From Selaginella moellendorffii (Eukaryota > Streptophyta > Lycopodiopsida > Selaginellales > Selaginellaceae), in assembly GCF_000143415.4 (NCBI RefSeq), contig NW_003314266.1, positions 2,928,287 through 2,992,286 of the forward strand: 64,000 nucleotides of DNA, in the 5' to 3' direction. Positions 21,634 through 34,558 of the stretch are shown in pieces. Numbering within the stretch: the first letter of the stretch is position 1; every line of letters begins with the position of its first letter. The translations under genes and the position numbers were made by a program. The notes below the pieces were generated by a model. That model saw only the letters and a program-made list of their open reading frames with translations, was not told the origin of the DNA and did not search any database.

Positions 21634-21753
21634 AAATAGTTCATTTTCTAGTGATCCCAAAAAACTTGTGATCAAATGGTTCATTTTCTAGTGATCCCAA
21701 GAAACTTGTGATCAAATGGTTCATTTTTTAGTGATCCCAAGAAACTTGTGCTT
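21634..21753. repeat. Three tandem copies of a 40-bp unit
   Basis: Units 21634-21673, 21674-21713 and 21714-21753 (each aaatRgttcattttYtagtg, then atcccaaRaaacttgtgatc-like) differ by only a few substitutions, so the array is recent compared with its surroundings. Confidence 0.9.
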
Positions 21754-23819
21754 TTTAAATTTGTAATTTTAATCAAGCCATCTTGTGGAAACCAAATGGA
21801 TAGAATATACCGATTAAAAGGCATTTATGACTTTTAATTCATTCTCATATACATTGATGGGATAAGCCTCTTAAGTAAAATGACTTAGTTTTTCCATACT
21901 ACTTTCAATGATCTTTTATAGTGGTGCAAATAAACAAAAATTACAAAATAGGAAAAAGAAAATTCAATAAGAAAAAGAATCTTTTTTGCTTGATATGTAA
22001 TGTGTAAGGTACCCTTAAGTTAGCAAATGAGTTAGGCAGCTCCAAGATGATATTTAAGCTCCTTTAGCTAGTGGAGGTTACCAATCGAGGGCAACATTAA
22101 AATTAAATCACTATGCCTTAGAAATGAACTTTTATATAAAAGTTTGGCAAATACTTCCTTACCACACTATAGTGGTGTTTAGAGCTAGAGTTTGAAATTT
22201 TTTTAGAAATCCAATACTTAAGATTGTGTGTTTAGTTAAATATAATAAAAGAAAATGTTGTGATATCTAAATATATTAACATATACTATTATTAGCATAG
22301 TGGGATTCAATTTTCTCCTTAGGATTTTAGGCATATTTTTGGATTCCAGGTAACTTTAGTTATCCATAAATAATGCTCAAATTTATGCATTTTTGCTTAG
22401 ATCTTCTATATCACTTCAAATCTAACTTTTTTTTCTTCTTTTTATTCATATATGAGTATAGAAGCAACCTCTTCCTTTGTTTGTGGTATAGCAACTCATG
22501 TTATTACTCAAAACTATGTGGGTATAGTTGAACAATCAAAGTTAATTAATGGTGACATTAATGGTATATACTCCTTACATCCAACTAGAGTTTTTATGTG
22601 AGAATCATGAAGATGATATATACCTTTAATTTGATCACTTCAAAATGATTGCCACTTATCATTCTTAGTTTTTGCACAAATTTCCCACTTATCTTCAAAG
22701 GATGACAATGCAATAATACAATAGTTTAAATGTGGTAGATTGAAGCATTCTCTTATAGTGTGTATTTATGTATGCTAATGATTATAACAATACTTTCCAT
22801 CATCTCCTTTAGGGATCATTTGAGTTAGTTATACAATTTAGTGTTTGCTTCCAAAGCCTTTTACTTTATGTGGAGCCACATATGTAAAAGTGAATTAAGT
22901 TAGGTGTATTATTGCTAACACTTTATTAGGATTTTGTGGGGTTTATGTAAGCGATTAAATTTTTTATTCTACTTTAGTAGCTTAACTACACCTTTGACCA
23001 TTTAAAGGAGTCTAACTCACAACCTCCATAAATCTTATTCCCGACTTGGGGATATGCTAGCCCCGTGAATGGCATTTAAGCCACTCAGCCTTTGCATTGG
23101 TCCAAGTGCTCCACATATTTGATCCCATAACAGACACCTTAATGGTACCATTGACATCTCAATTTGTTACACTAAGGCTATATTCATTTACCCTTGTCTC
23201 ATTATTAATCCAAAACCACCCATATTATAATTTCATCTCTCCAAGACTGAGCCATCTATATATGAGTGGTTATCCCAAGACCATAGCTTAGCATCCTAAG
23301 GATGCTTGGAGACATGGAGAATACCTTTCCTCAATGTCCCTTCTTCGGTCTCTATCAAGTCCTTTTTCATCTATAGTCATGCTTAAGGCTTGATGGCCCG
23401 ACCACTAAATCCCATTAACCTCTAAGACTTCCTCATTGCATAACCATGCCTTTGGTCACTATGGATGAGGATTGGCCCTTTTCCTTTCTATAGTCTAAGA
23501 TTTTGGGACAATATTTTGAAACACCATGACTTTATGCAAGCCTCATGAATACTATGTCCACCTTTATTTCGATAAGCCACACCAAGTATCCAAGTAAGTA
23601 GTGCCACCTACTCTTGGATTGGAAACATCATCCATTCAATCTTTTGGGGGAGTTAGAGTCGGCTTTTGAACACTTCACCAAGTTATCCTAAAGTTTTTAA
23701 CACTAATATTTCCATACTTGAGAGATATAATTTATCTGTCTATATTCACTCTAGCCTTGGACTCCTCAATGGTTATATTATCACTCACCATAGAGGGTAT
23801 AGCCTTCTTTAGTCACACT

Positions 23820-24190
23820 AGCCTTTCCCTAGCTCCATTAGAGTCTTTCCCCTAGTATACTTTTGGGAGACGATCGCTTTGGGCTTTCACCCTTAGACTC
23901 AGACATGGACTTAGACTTAGGCTCAGATTCGAACTGGGACTCGGTCTCGATCTTGGTCTTGGTCTCAGTCTCGGTCTCAATCTCAGGCATAGTCTTGATC
24001 CCCATCTTGGACTCTATCTTGGATTCCATCTCAAACTCCATCATAGACTCCTTGGGCTTCATCTCAGACTTCATCTTAGGTCCATCTCAAATTCCTTCTT
24101 AACTCTATCTTAAACTCCATTTTCGGTCCATTTTAGACTCCATCTTGGGTCTAACTCAAACTCCATCTCAAGTCTATCTCAAATCCATCT
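23820..24190. repeat. Degenerate ctc-rich minisatellite
   Basis: Repeated variants of 'agactc-gatct-tggactc / catctcaaactc' with a period near 12 bp. On the minus strand it reads as E/S/K/M-rich pseudo-protein (ESKIESKMGIK, ETETETKTK). This is repeat composition, not a gene. Confidence 0.65.
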
Positions 24191-27100
24191 CAAACTTAGT
24201 CCTGACACTTTCATTTGTTATGTATTGGTTCTTTTATATCTCATTTTTAGAGGCTCACTTATTGGTTGCTTTGTGTTTTTTCTTCAAACACTTCTTTAGG
24301 AGTTCCACTCCCGCTCTTGACTTTTCAAGTTGGAACTTTTAATCCAAATGTATTATGCTCGTTTGCTTTTGCTTCAGCCACTACCAAGTGGCACCCTCTC
24401 AACTCCATTTTGGGGGTTAAGGATTTGTGTTTCATAGGGTTTATACATGTACTTGCTCTAACAACCCTTGACAATACTCTTTAGTTGACACAATGTTATA
24501 AAATATATTCTTTACCACTTATAATATATCATTTCTCCACTTCTTGTGGGGGATGGTTTTGCTCAAATGAAAGTTGATAATACTATTATTTATATTCAAG
24601 GAAAAAAATGTGAAGAAGGTTGTAATGTTTGTTATTATGCATATAACAATATAGTGGCAATTGTAGGCATTTCTTGGATTGACGTTCTCTACTTAGATGT
24701 GTCAATAATGTTTAGTTGGTGTTGTGGTGGTGGAAAGACTTAATATAAAAGTATTTTGTTGAAAGGATAAAAATAGTGGAAGATCTTTGCATTCAAGAGT
24801 ACTATCAAAAGGTTCATGTGACACTAGTTAATATAATGTTTAATTTCCAAGGTCACTTTTATAACAAGAGTCCCTTATTATCTTAGTTCAAGTTTATATT
24901 TTATTGCTCAACTTATTATGATATATTGTCATCTACTTTTGTGCCATGTGATAAAGATAAATTTGAGTTTTAATTGTTGCAAATGATACGAGTCAAGCTT
25001 ATGATCTCATCCTTAGTGTGTATTGTTATAAATAAAATCATGTTAAGTGTAACTTTGAAACATTTCCCCTTTTTTGTATTTATTTGTATCTTTTTAATTC
25101 CTCTCATTTATTTTTATTTTATTTTTATGCTTCCATCACTTTCATCTCACTATTATTTCCTGCTATTTTTCATGTCTTCCTATTTCATTTCCTAATCTCT
25201 CTAATGGTCTTAGTGATCCTACATTTTATATGTATTTTGGGGCCAAATTGCAACAAGGCATCCTATTTTAACTGGGATGCTCATCCAATCAAGATTTCCA
25301 TTTAGTATTGGTCACTCAAAGAATTGAGATGTTGGAGAAGGGCATTATTTTGAAGTATCAAAGTTCATAAGCATGTAAATTTCATCTATTGACAAAACTT
25401 AATGCTGGTTTTACATTTTAAAATTTTAATGTTTAATACTAATGCTCTCTCACCATTTTCTCTCAATTCTTTTTCTTAAAGAGCTTATTTTTTCAGTGTT
25501 AATGGATTTTCTAGATGAAGATTTTATATTTTTGTGTTTGATATAAGTGTCTAAAAAGTGTAAAATTAGATTTTTCTGTTTTTATACAAGGTTTATGAGG
25601 CTCAAAAGGTTGAGCCATAGATTTAAAAAATTTATGATAGATTTAAGAATTTTGCATCACCTGTTAATGATTTATCATTCTGGCATTTATATTATCAATA
25701 TTGCCTTTAGAATAACCTCTTCATTTTCTGGGGACTAAAATAGATAATAATTTGCAATTAGTAGTACCTTTGGTCTTTATTCTATGTTTTCTTCATACTT
25801 ATCATACCTCTCCTATTTTAGATGAGCACCTAGGACATTGTTATGTGATTGAGAAGTATTAGCTATAGATTCAATAAAATATCATCTAACATGTGCATAA
25901 TTATATCTAGTGTTAAGCTTATAATACTCTTGTTGTGCTACAAAAAAACCATTGTCATGAATTGTAATTTCCCATCTATTTAAGTTGATGGTGTTCAATT
26001 TGATGAGGCCTTTCCATGATCAACTATTAATAATGAGTTATATTATGATTGCTTTTAACTACATGACTTATTGGATGGTAGTTAGTGTTTTAGCATCTCC
26101 TCTAACATCACTGATAATCTTGCTCACTACCTAGCCAAGTTTTATGTCTGGTAAGAATTTGGTAGCATGGGTGGGAATATAATTGTGCATAAACCTCCTT
26201 AGTAGACCTTATTTTGGAGACATAGTACCACACCTCTATCCAATGCCTTGAAGAACCCTAAAGTTTTACCAATTTTATTAAAAATTCACATATTTTACAA
26301 TTATACCCTTTAATTTTTTAATGATTTGACCAAACCACATTCACAAAAAGTGTATCCCTCTTTATCTAAGATTTCAAAACATGAAATGAATCATCTATAA
26401 ATATAAGACCATTATCTAAGGGAATTTAATTGGGATAAGAATTCTAGAGGGATGGCTGTTTATTGTCTCTTTGATATATATATATATATATATATGGGAG
26501 GGGCAAATTATTAGTACTATATAAAATTTCTATATTTCCAACAAAATTAGATTTACCATTGCAATTGCTTCAAATTACTAATGTTAGGTCCTAAAATTAG
26601 TATTTAAATAATATTCTTCCATTAGTCCAAATAAAGTCTATAGAAAATACTAATGAATAATGTAATGTTAGTTTATTTTCCCAATCTTATGGTACATAGT
26701 TTGTATAGAGGTTTCTTGCTTAGTGAAAAAGGACTATATTGAGTGCTCTAAGTTTATAAAACTGGACACAACATTTGATCTTGTAGAAATTATGCATATG
26801 CAACAACTAAAACACTTTTTACAAAGGAATCAAGAATAAATTGCACTACCTGCAATACCTCCTTATGACATTCTTTTAAAAAACCCTAATTGAGAAAAGG
26901 TTTAGTATGATGCCATATATTATTATTGAACCACTCGTCCTTGTATATAAACTAGAGTTTGGGCTAATTCAAATATGCAATTGTAAGTTTTCACATTAGT
27001 GGAAATAAGGGATAACTCTAATTTATCTATAAGGATCACTCAAGATTTATGTTTTGCTTTTGCCTAAATCTTCTTTATCTTTTCAAAGGACTCTTTCCAC

Positions 27101-28069
27101 TAAATTTATTTCACTCTTATAAATCTAGCTTCTTTTCATTCATAGTTGAAGAGTAAGCACCTTTGCAGTAGCCTCCTCTTTGTTGTGGAGCAATAACTCA
27201 TACAATTGTTCAATGCTATATAGTGGGTACAACAATTATTAGATGGTGGAATTTGTTAAAATATAATAAGAAATTTCATAAATTATAAAATTATTTATGA
27301 TTTATAAAGATAATTTAATCTAAATATAATATTATACTAGAATATCAATGCATTTTCTAGGTTTTCCTATAGATTTGGAAAAATACTTACAAATTTATTT
27401 CATATTTGAGAAAGTTTATACATATTTATAATTTATCAACACAGGATTAATCTAAATATATATCAAGTAAAACTTGCCACTCATAAGTCACAAGTTTGTG
27501 GAAAGTGTTTGATATTTTCAGGTTAAATTCTTCCTTGTAGAACGTGCTATTGCACAGGTTTCCCTTCTTTTTATTTGAATTTATATTTAGCTAAGATTTG
27601 ATGCCAATTTTATTTATTTGATTTTATTATTCCAGCTTTGTTGATTCTTTTGATACATTCTTCATTTGATACCTGTTTTATCTACAATAGAATACTATAT
27701 TCTTGCTTAGTTGCTCATTTTAACAAATAAATCTCAAGGAATATATCTATGTTCTTAAAAGTTGGTAAATATATTTATCTCTAAATAATAAAATAATAAA
27801 ATAATAATAGAATTAATTTAGGTAAAATACAAAAATAAATATAGAGGATTCTTATATAAGCCTTCACATTAATTTAATTTTAAATTAATTATTTCATAAT
27901 TATCTTGGAGCATTAGAATAAAATAATTTTATTATAAAAAATTAAATATTTTTCAAAAAGTTTAAAATATTGATATTGGTATTATAAACTAGATTAGCTC
28001 AATTTGCTATAATCTGGACCATCCAATATTTCTATAAGTATGGTTCTAGTATTTATTTAAAAAGGTATT

Positions 28070-28993
28070 ATGGCTTTAGGCATTATACTAATGTTTTTAT
28101 TTAGATCAATTAATGCTCCTGAGGTTGGCTTTAGACCAGAAGATACAGATTATATAAATTCAAATGCTACAAATAGGATTATATCAGCTCTACTTTTAAT
28201 GGTAAGAGCTAAAATTCCTCCTCATGCAGAAGTTCCATTAGGTCAAGGTATCAAAGGTGAGGTAACTTTGCCAGATGAAATATATGGTAAAATAAGTGTA
28301 AATATACAAATATGGCTTTATAGCCATGAAAGAGAGAAAAGTTTCAGGCATTGTTCTGCTTATCCTACTGGAGAGAATGGTAATACTACTGCCATTATAT
28401 TAGATTTACTTTACTTATTAATGTATTACCGTCCTATTCTTATATCTTTAGGTTCTAGATTAATTGCTTTAACATCAGGGATCTATGGTATTTACTATTG
28501 GGTTAGAAATGTAACTCCAGCAAGGCAACCTGGCTCTAGAACATCAAATCAATTTATTAATACATCAAATAAAATTTACAATTTTAATGATTGTCATATT
28601 TCCTTGAATACATTAATTAGCTCTACAATTCATAATATTTTATTAGAATTCCATTTTATAACATCTCCAAATCAAAAAGCATACTTATATTTGCATCCTA
28701 ATTGCAAATTAGAATTATATATTGGAAATAAATCAAAATGGTTTAAATCAGGTAATTATATAAAATGTTATCTTGTATTACAGGATGATGGAAATATAGT
28801 TTTATATAGCATAAACAACAAAATTGTGTGGTCACCAAATGAATATTGCTATCCCCAACCAAATTGTGTGATGAACTCATATCTTTCATTACAAAACAAT
28901 TGTAATTTAGTTTTATACCAAAATATACAAGATACGTTTTCTAAAGTACCAAGAGTTCAAATCCTTTGGTCAACTAATACTTTTTGTAATTAA
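28070..28993 (+). CDS. Intronless AT-rich ORF: unknown N-terminal domain plus GNA-type lectin (copy 1)
   Basis: An open frame of 307 codons in AT-rich DNA, with A/T-ending codons unlike all neighbouring genes. Residues 1-16 are hydrophobic (MALGIILMFLF) and could be a short signal sequence. Residues about 17-185 form a domain I do not recognise (PEVGFRPEDTDYI, IPPHAEVPLGQGIKGEVTLP, CSAYPTGENGN, then hydrophobic LDLLYLLMYYRPILISLGS). Residues about 190-307 are a three-part bulb-type mannose-binding (GNA) lectin: LHPNCKLELY (degenerate), LQDDGNIVLY (canonical QxDxNxVxY) and LQNNCNLVLY (near-canonical), with W-S-P/S turns and paired cysteines. The frame is preserved in a second copy 3552 bp downstream with 14 substitutions and no indels, which supports a real protein. 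Function is unknown; a secreted or lumenal carbohydrate-binding protein is inferred. Confidence 0.75.
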   Translation: MALGIILMFLFRSINAPEVGFRPEDTDYINSNATNRIISALLLMVRAKIPPHAEVPLGQGIKGEVTLPDEIYGKISVNIQIWLYSHEREKSFRHCSAYPTGENGNTTAIILDLLYLLMYYRPILISLGSRLIALTSGIYGIYYWVRNVTPARQPGSRTSNQFINTSNKIYNFNDCHISLNTLISSTIHNILLEFHFITSPNQKAYLYLHPNCKLELYIGNKSKWFKSGNYIKCYLVLQDDGNIVLYSINNKIVWSPNEYCYPQPNCVMNSYLSLQNNCNLVLYQNIQDTFSKVPRVQILWSTNTFCN

Positions 28994-29230
28994 GAAACAT
29001 TAATATAGAATTATTATTTATCCCAATCTTCTACTTCATTCCAATGTCTGTGTCTGTGGTACACAAAGTAATGCTTGAAAGAGTAAATTTGGAAATTCCT
29101 GGAAATGCCAGCACCGAACACATCATCCCGCCCAGTGGAGATTGAAGCAAGGAATTGCTTCACAAGACATGCCAATTTTTTGTTTTTTTCTTTTGTAAGG
29201 TTCGATAGAACGAAAATGGATGCTTGAATT

Positions 29231-30865
29231 TCACTCTACAAGACTGTTTAGGCCAGCTCGAGCAAGCAGATCGATCATGCACATAAAAATGGTCTTGAAC
29301 CGGCTGGATCCCGAAGTCTAGCTGCATGGACACGAAGAAGGAGCAGCCATCTTCGTATCGCCCTCCATGGCTGCAAGAGAAGATGACGCTCACGAACGTG
29401 ATCTCGTCTGGATCAACACCTCGCAAGACCATCGCCACGAACAGCTCCAGCGCCTCCCAGAAGCAGCCGTTTTTGGAGTACGAAGCCATCATCGTGTTCC
29501 AAGCGACGAGGTGGTTTGGAGCCGGGATTTGCTCGAACACCTCTCGCGATTCCTCCAGGTTCCCACACTTCGCATAGAGATTCATGAGAGCGTTCCCGAC
29601 AACGATGTCCCGATCCAATCCGGCCTCCACAACCGCGGCGTGGATCATCCGTCCCTCCACGATCGATGGAATGCTCGCACAGGCGTCTAGCACGCCCACG
29701 TAGCTGAAATTATCGGGATGGAAGCCCTCCACCACCATTCTCTTGAAGAATTTGAGCGATTCGACATGGCCACCCTCGCCAGAGCTCGAAGAAGCGTACA
29801 TCGCGATCATGATGTTCCACGAGTTGAGATCCTGCGTGATCATGGCATCGAACATCTCCCTGGCTTTGGAGAGGCGCCTGTTCTGCGCGTAAGCCGTGAC
29901 CATCGCATTCCACGACACAGTGTTCTTCACGGGCATGTCTTGGGACACGGCCTCGGCATCTGCAAGATGCCCGTTCTGGGCATACGCAGCAACCATCGCC
30001 GTCCACGTCACTACATTCTTCTCGGGCATCTCCTGAAAGACTTGAAACGCTTCTTGGGCACTTCCACACTTCCCATACATGTCTACGAGCGCGGTCCCCA
30101 GCACGACGTCGCACTTGTAGTCTTCCCCGGAAGCGACGATCGTGGAGTGGATGATCTTCGCTACTGCATTTCCCGCAGGCGCATCTAGAGCTTGGATCAC
30201 ACTCAGATATGATACCTTGTCCGGCCCAACTCCCTGGAAATCCATCTCTCGAAACAGCTCCAGCGCCTCTTGCATAAGCCCATTCTGGGCAAATGCTGCT
30301 ACCATCGCGTTCTAGGCCACCACGTCTCGAACTGGCATATGGCGGAACAATGATCTTGCGTCGTCGAGGTTGCAGCTTTGCTCGCAAGCAACCAAAATTG
30401 CCGTCCAGGAAATGGCGTCCCAAAGAGGCATCTTGCTGAACAGCGTACGTGTCTACTGCAACTGCCCGTTCTGGGCAAATGCGGAGATCATCGTGTTGAG
30501 CGAGTAAATGTTGGGTGTCTCGATGCGCTCGAACGCGGCGATGGCGTCGCCGAGTCTCCCACACTTTCCGTACATCTGGATGAGGTTGTTTCCCAGATAC
30601 GTATCGTGGTCGTAGCCGGCGAGCGCCATTCGTTCGTGGAGCCGGCGACCATCTCCCAGTGCCTTGGCGCTGGCGCACCGCCGGAGGAGAGATCCAAATC
30701 TTCCCACATCGATCGCGTTCTTTCCAGAGTCGCGGAGGAGGAGCCCATCGATCGCCTGCTTGAGCTGCTCGCGCAAACTCTTGCCGCTTAATCTGGGCGA
30801 TGCTGCTGCTGCTGCTGCTGCTGGATGCTCGTCGTCGCAGCTTAAGTTCTTGCCCACCACTTTTC
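29231..30865 (-). pseudogene. PPR gene copy 1, decayed
   Basis: Nearly identical to the intact PPR gene at 32783-34639 but disabled in several independent ways. The first codons and promoter are missing (homology stops at about 30865). There are in-frame stops at 30453-30455 (Q to TAG) and 30312-30314 (W to TAG). One extra A in the run at 29285-29289 shifts the frame. A 147-bp segment matching 32804-32950 is deleted next to the C-terminus. Remaining open pieces (29160-30305 and 30453-30860) still read as PPR motifs such as NVVTWTAMVAAYAQNGH. It carries the same Ala/His repeat variation near its N-terminus. Confidence 0.9.
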
Positions 30866-31394
30866 CTAAATACCAAGTTTAAACTCCATTGGTAATATTA
30901 GTCTTGCTTGAACTCTATTGTCCACCAAAGTGTTATGATTAATTGCATAATAAGTAGTAGTTCCATGGTAAAGGTAATATATAACTCTAGTACATTAGTG
31001 TTTGGTATTGAATAATATCATTTCTTCAAATGCCAACTTAAAAGATTTTATAACTTGCCTCCAACCTTCAAGGAGGTATTAAGATTTTAATATATAAATA
31101 ATTTTGTTTTATAGATCACAATCACTTGGAGTTTTTAGAGCTTGAGGCTTTGGAAGTTTTTACAAGGAGCTAGACCATTCTTGAGCCCACAAGTTAAAAA
31201 GTTGAATTTATGAGTTAAGCTTGATACAAACATTATAAGCTTTAACATATTATGGCAAATATTTTCACAACTCTCTGAATATTATATAAATATAAAGGAA
31301 TACATATATTGATGGAGCTATTTGTTTGTAAATTATAAAAGAAGTAAATTTAGGTGGACTTAAATAATTAAAAGAATTATATAAGCCACTCCAT
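30866..31394. other. AT-rich spacer between duplication units
   Basis: About 530 bp without coding signal, not shared by the two units. Nothing recognised. Confidence 0.7.
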
Positions 31395-34300
31395 GAATGT
31401 AAGCCCTTCATATAATATTAATTTTAAATAACTATTCCAAAAATATTTTGGAGTATTAGAAAAAATGACATTGTGAGTAACAAACAATTAAATATTTGTT
31501 TTATGAAGACGTAAACATATTGAGAAACAGTGAGGTTGGCATTATAAATATCTCAATTTGTTATAATCTGGACCATCCAATATTTGTATAAGTATGTTAG
31601 TATTCCTTTAAAAAATGTATCATGTCTTTAGGCATTATATTAATGTTTTTATTTAGATTAATTAATGCTCCTGAGGTTGGCTTTCGACCAGAAGATACAG
31701 ATTATATAAATTCAAATACTACAAATAGGATTATATCAGCTCTGCTTTTAATGGTAAGAGCTAAAATTCCTCCTCATGCAGCAGTACCACTAGGTCAAGG
31801 TATCAAAGCTGAGGTAATTCTACCAGATGAAATATATGGTAAAATAAGTGTGAATGTACAAATATGGCTTTATAGCCATGAAAGAGGGAAAAGTTTCAGG
31901 CATTGTTCTGCTTATCCTACTGGAGAGAATGGTAATACTACTGCCATTATATTAGATTTACTTTACTTATTAATGTATTACCGTCCTATTCTTATATCTT
32001 TAGGATCTAGATTAATTGCTTTAACATCAGGGATCTATGGTATTTACTATTGGGTTAGAAATGTACCTCCAGCAAGGCAACCTAGCTCTAGAACATCAAA
32101 TCAATTTATTAATACATCAAATAAAATTAACAATTTTAATGATTGTCATATTTCCTTGAATACATTAATTAGCTCTACAATTCATAATATTTTATTAGAA
32201 TTCCAATTTATAACATCTCCAAATCAAAAAGCATACTTATATTTGCATCCTAATTGCAAATTAGAATTATATATTGGAAATAAATCAAAGTGGTTTAAAT
32301 CAGGAAATTATATAAAATGTTATCTTGTATTACAGGATGATGGAAATCTAGTTTTATATAGCATAAACAACAAAATTGTGTGGTCACCAAATGAATATTG
32401 TTATCCCCAACCAAATTGTGTGATGAACTCATATCTTTCATTACAAAACAATTGTAATTTAGTTTTGTACCAAAATATACAAGATACGTTTTCTAAAGTA
32501 CCAAGAGTTCAAATCCTTTGGTCAACTGATACTTTTTGTAATTAAGAAACATTAATATAGATGTATTATTTATCCCAATCTTCTACTTCATTCCAATGTC
32601 TGTGTCTGTGGTACACAAAGTAATGCTTGAAAGAGTAAATTTGGAAATTCCTGGAAATGCCAGCACCGAACACATCATCCCGCCCAGTGGAGATTGAAGC
32701 AAGGAATTGCTTCACAAGACATGACAATTTTTTGTTTTTTTCTTTTGTAAGGTTCGATAGAACGAAAATGGATGCTTGAATTTCACTCTACAAGACTGTT
32801 TAGTTGTTCCGTGAAATCAATTTGATCAAGCTGCTCCTTGGCCCGGTGGCTATCTCCATGTGTCTTGTAAGCACCCAGCAGCGTTCTCATTGCGACATCA
32901 TCAGCCTCTACTGGCATGCCTTGGATCAATTCCTCGGCGTCTCTCAGCTGGCCAGCTCGAGCAAGCAGATCGATCATGCACATAAAATGGTCTCGAACCG
33001 GCTGGATCCCGAAGTCTAGCTGCATGGACACGAAGAAGGAGCAGCCATCTTCGTATCGCCCCCCATGGCTGCAAGAGAAGATGACGCTCACGAACGTGAT
33101 CTCGTCTGGATCAACACCTCGCAAGACCATCGCCACGAACAGCTCCAGCGCCTCCCAGAAGCAGCCGTTTTTGGAGTACGAAGCCATCATCGTGTTCCAA
33201 GCGACGAGGTGGTTTGGAGCCGGGATTTGCTCGAACACCTCTCGCGATTCCTCCAGGTTCCCACACTTCGCATAGAGATTCATGAGAGCGTTCCCGACAA
33301 CGATGTCCCGATCCAATCCGGCCTCCACAACCGTGGCGTGGATAATCCGTCCTTCCACGATCGATGGAATGCTCGCACAGGCGTCTAGAACGCCCACGTA
33401 GCTGAACTTATCGGGATGGAAGCCCTCCACCACCATTCTCTTGAAGAGTTTGAGCGATTCGACATGGCCACCCTCGCCAGAGCTCGAAGAAGCGTACATC
33501 GCGATCATGATGTTCCACGAGTTGAGATCCCGAGTGTTCATGGCATCGAACATCTCCCTGGCTTTGGAGAGGCGCCTGTTCTGCGCGTAAGCCGTGATCA
33601 TCGCATTCCACGACACAGTGTTCTTCACGGGCATGTCTTGGAACACGGCCTCGGCATCTGCAAGATGCCCGTTCTGGGCATACGCAGCAACCATCGCCGT
33701 CCACGTCACTACATTCTTCTCGAGCATCTCCTGGAAGACTTGAAACGCTTCTTGGGCACTTCCACACTTCCCATACATGTCTACCAGCGCGGTCCCCAGC
33801 ACGACGTCGTACTTGTAGTCTTCCCCGGAAGCGACGATCGTGGAGTGGATGATCTTCGCTACTGCAATTCCCGCAGGCGCATCTAGAGCTTGGATCACAC
33901 TCAGATATGACACCTTGTCCGGCCCAACTCCCTCGAAATCCATCGCTCGAAACAGCTCCAGCGCCTCTTGCATAAGCCCATTCTGGGCAAATGCCGCTAC
34001 CATCGCGTTCCAGGCGACCACGTCTCGAACTGGCATTTGACGAAACAATGATCTTGCATCGTCAAGGTTGCAGGTTTGTGCGCAAGCAACCAATATCGCC
34101 GTCCAGGAAATGGCGTCCCAAAGCGGCATCTTACTAAACAGCGTGCGTGCCTGCTGCAAATACCCGTTTTGGGCAAATGCGGAGATCATCGTGTTGAGCG
34201 AGTAGATGTTGGGTGTCTCGATGCGCTCGAACGCGGCGATGGCGTCGCCCAGTCTCCCACACTTTCCGTACATCTGGACGAGGTTGTTTCCCAGATACGT

Positions 34301-34558
34301 ATCGCGGTCGTAGCCGGTGAGCGCGATCCGTTCGTGGAGCCTGCGACCCTCTCCCAGTGCCTTGGCGCTGGCGCACCGCCGGAGGAGAGACCCAAATCTT
34401 CCCACATCAATCGCGTTCTTTCCAGAGTCGCGGAGGAGGAGCCCATCGATCGCCTGCTTGAGCTGCTCGCGCAAACTCTTGCCGCTTAATCTGGGCGATG
34501 CTGCTGCTGCTGCTGGTGGATGCTCGTCGTCGCAGCTTAAGTTCTTGCCCACCACTTG
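31395..34558. repeat. Segmental duplication, unit 2
   Basis: Second unit, colinear with 27860-30865. It keeps a 147-bp piece (32804-32950) and the 5' end of the PPR gene that unit 1 lacks, so unit 2 is the more complete version. Confidence 0.85.
31622..32545 (+). CDS. Intronless AT-rich ORF: unknown N-terminal domain plus GNA-type lectin (copy 2)
   Basis: Same 307-codon architecture as the ORF at 28070: short hydrophobic start (MSLGIILMFLF), unrecognised domain to about residue 185, then a three-part GNA lectin with the canonical LQDDGNLVLY and near-canonical LQNNCNLVLY. Fourteen residues differ from copy 1, most in the N-terminal half, and length is identical. The upstream 90 bp, including the block 'ataatctggaccatccaata', are conserved between copies and may hold the promoter. 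Base composition contrasts with the adjacent GC-rich PPR gene. The mannose-binding role is inferred from the motif family; the N-terminal domain has no assigned role. Confidence 0.75.
   Translation: MSLGIILMFLFRLINAPEVGFRPEDTDYINSNTTNRIISALLLMVRAKIPPHAAVPLGQGIKAEVILPDEIYGKISVNVQIWLYSHERGKSFRHCSAYPTGENGNTTAIILDLLYLLMYYRPILISLGSRLIALTSGIYGIYYWVRNVPPARQPSSRTSNQFINTSNKINNFNDCHISLNTLISSTIHNILLEFQFITSPNQKAYLYLHPNCKLELYIGNKSKWFKSGNYIKCYLVLQDDGNLVLYSINNKIVWSPNEYCYPQPNCVMNSYLSLQNNCNLVLYQNIQDTFSKVPRVQILWSTDTFCN

Larger units (their letters stand above)
19931..28069. other. AT-rich gene desert with relic repeats
   Basis: No gene supported. Short open frames here are compositional accidents. Recognisable items are annotated separately: a 5S/Cassandra-like relic, a 3x40-bp tandem repeat, a degenerate ctc-rich minisatellite and an AT run. 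The last 200 bp (from about 27860) belong to the segmental duplication. Confidence 0.75.
27860..30865. repeat. Segmental duplication, unit 1
   Basis: This block (upstream region, lectin ORF, opposite-strand PPR gene) is homologous and colinear with 31395-34558. The left boundary is gradual near 27860; the right boundary is sharp, at gcccaccact. Confidence 0.85.

Noticed and set aside
23838-24074. E/S/K-rich 78-codon minus frame
   Set aside because: Translation of a degenerate minisatellite.
28070-28993. Ribosome-inactivating-protein fold for the N-terminal part of the lectin ORF
   Set aside because: No RIP active-site motif is visible and RIP partners are beta-trefoil, not GNA, lectins.
29710-30876. 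388-codon frame overlapping the decayed PPR copy
   Set aside because: Wrong frame of the PPR pseudogene; basic/acidic composition without motifs.
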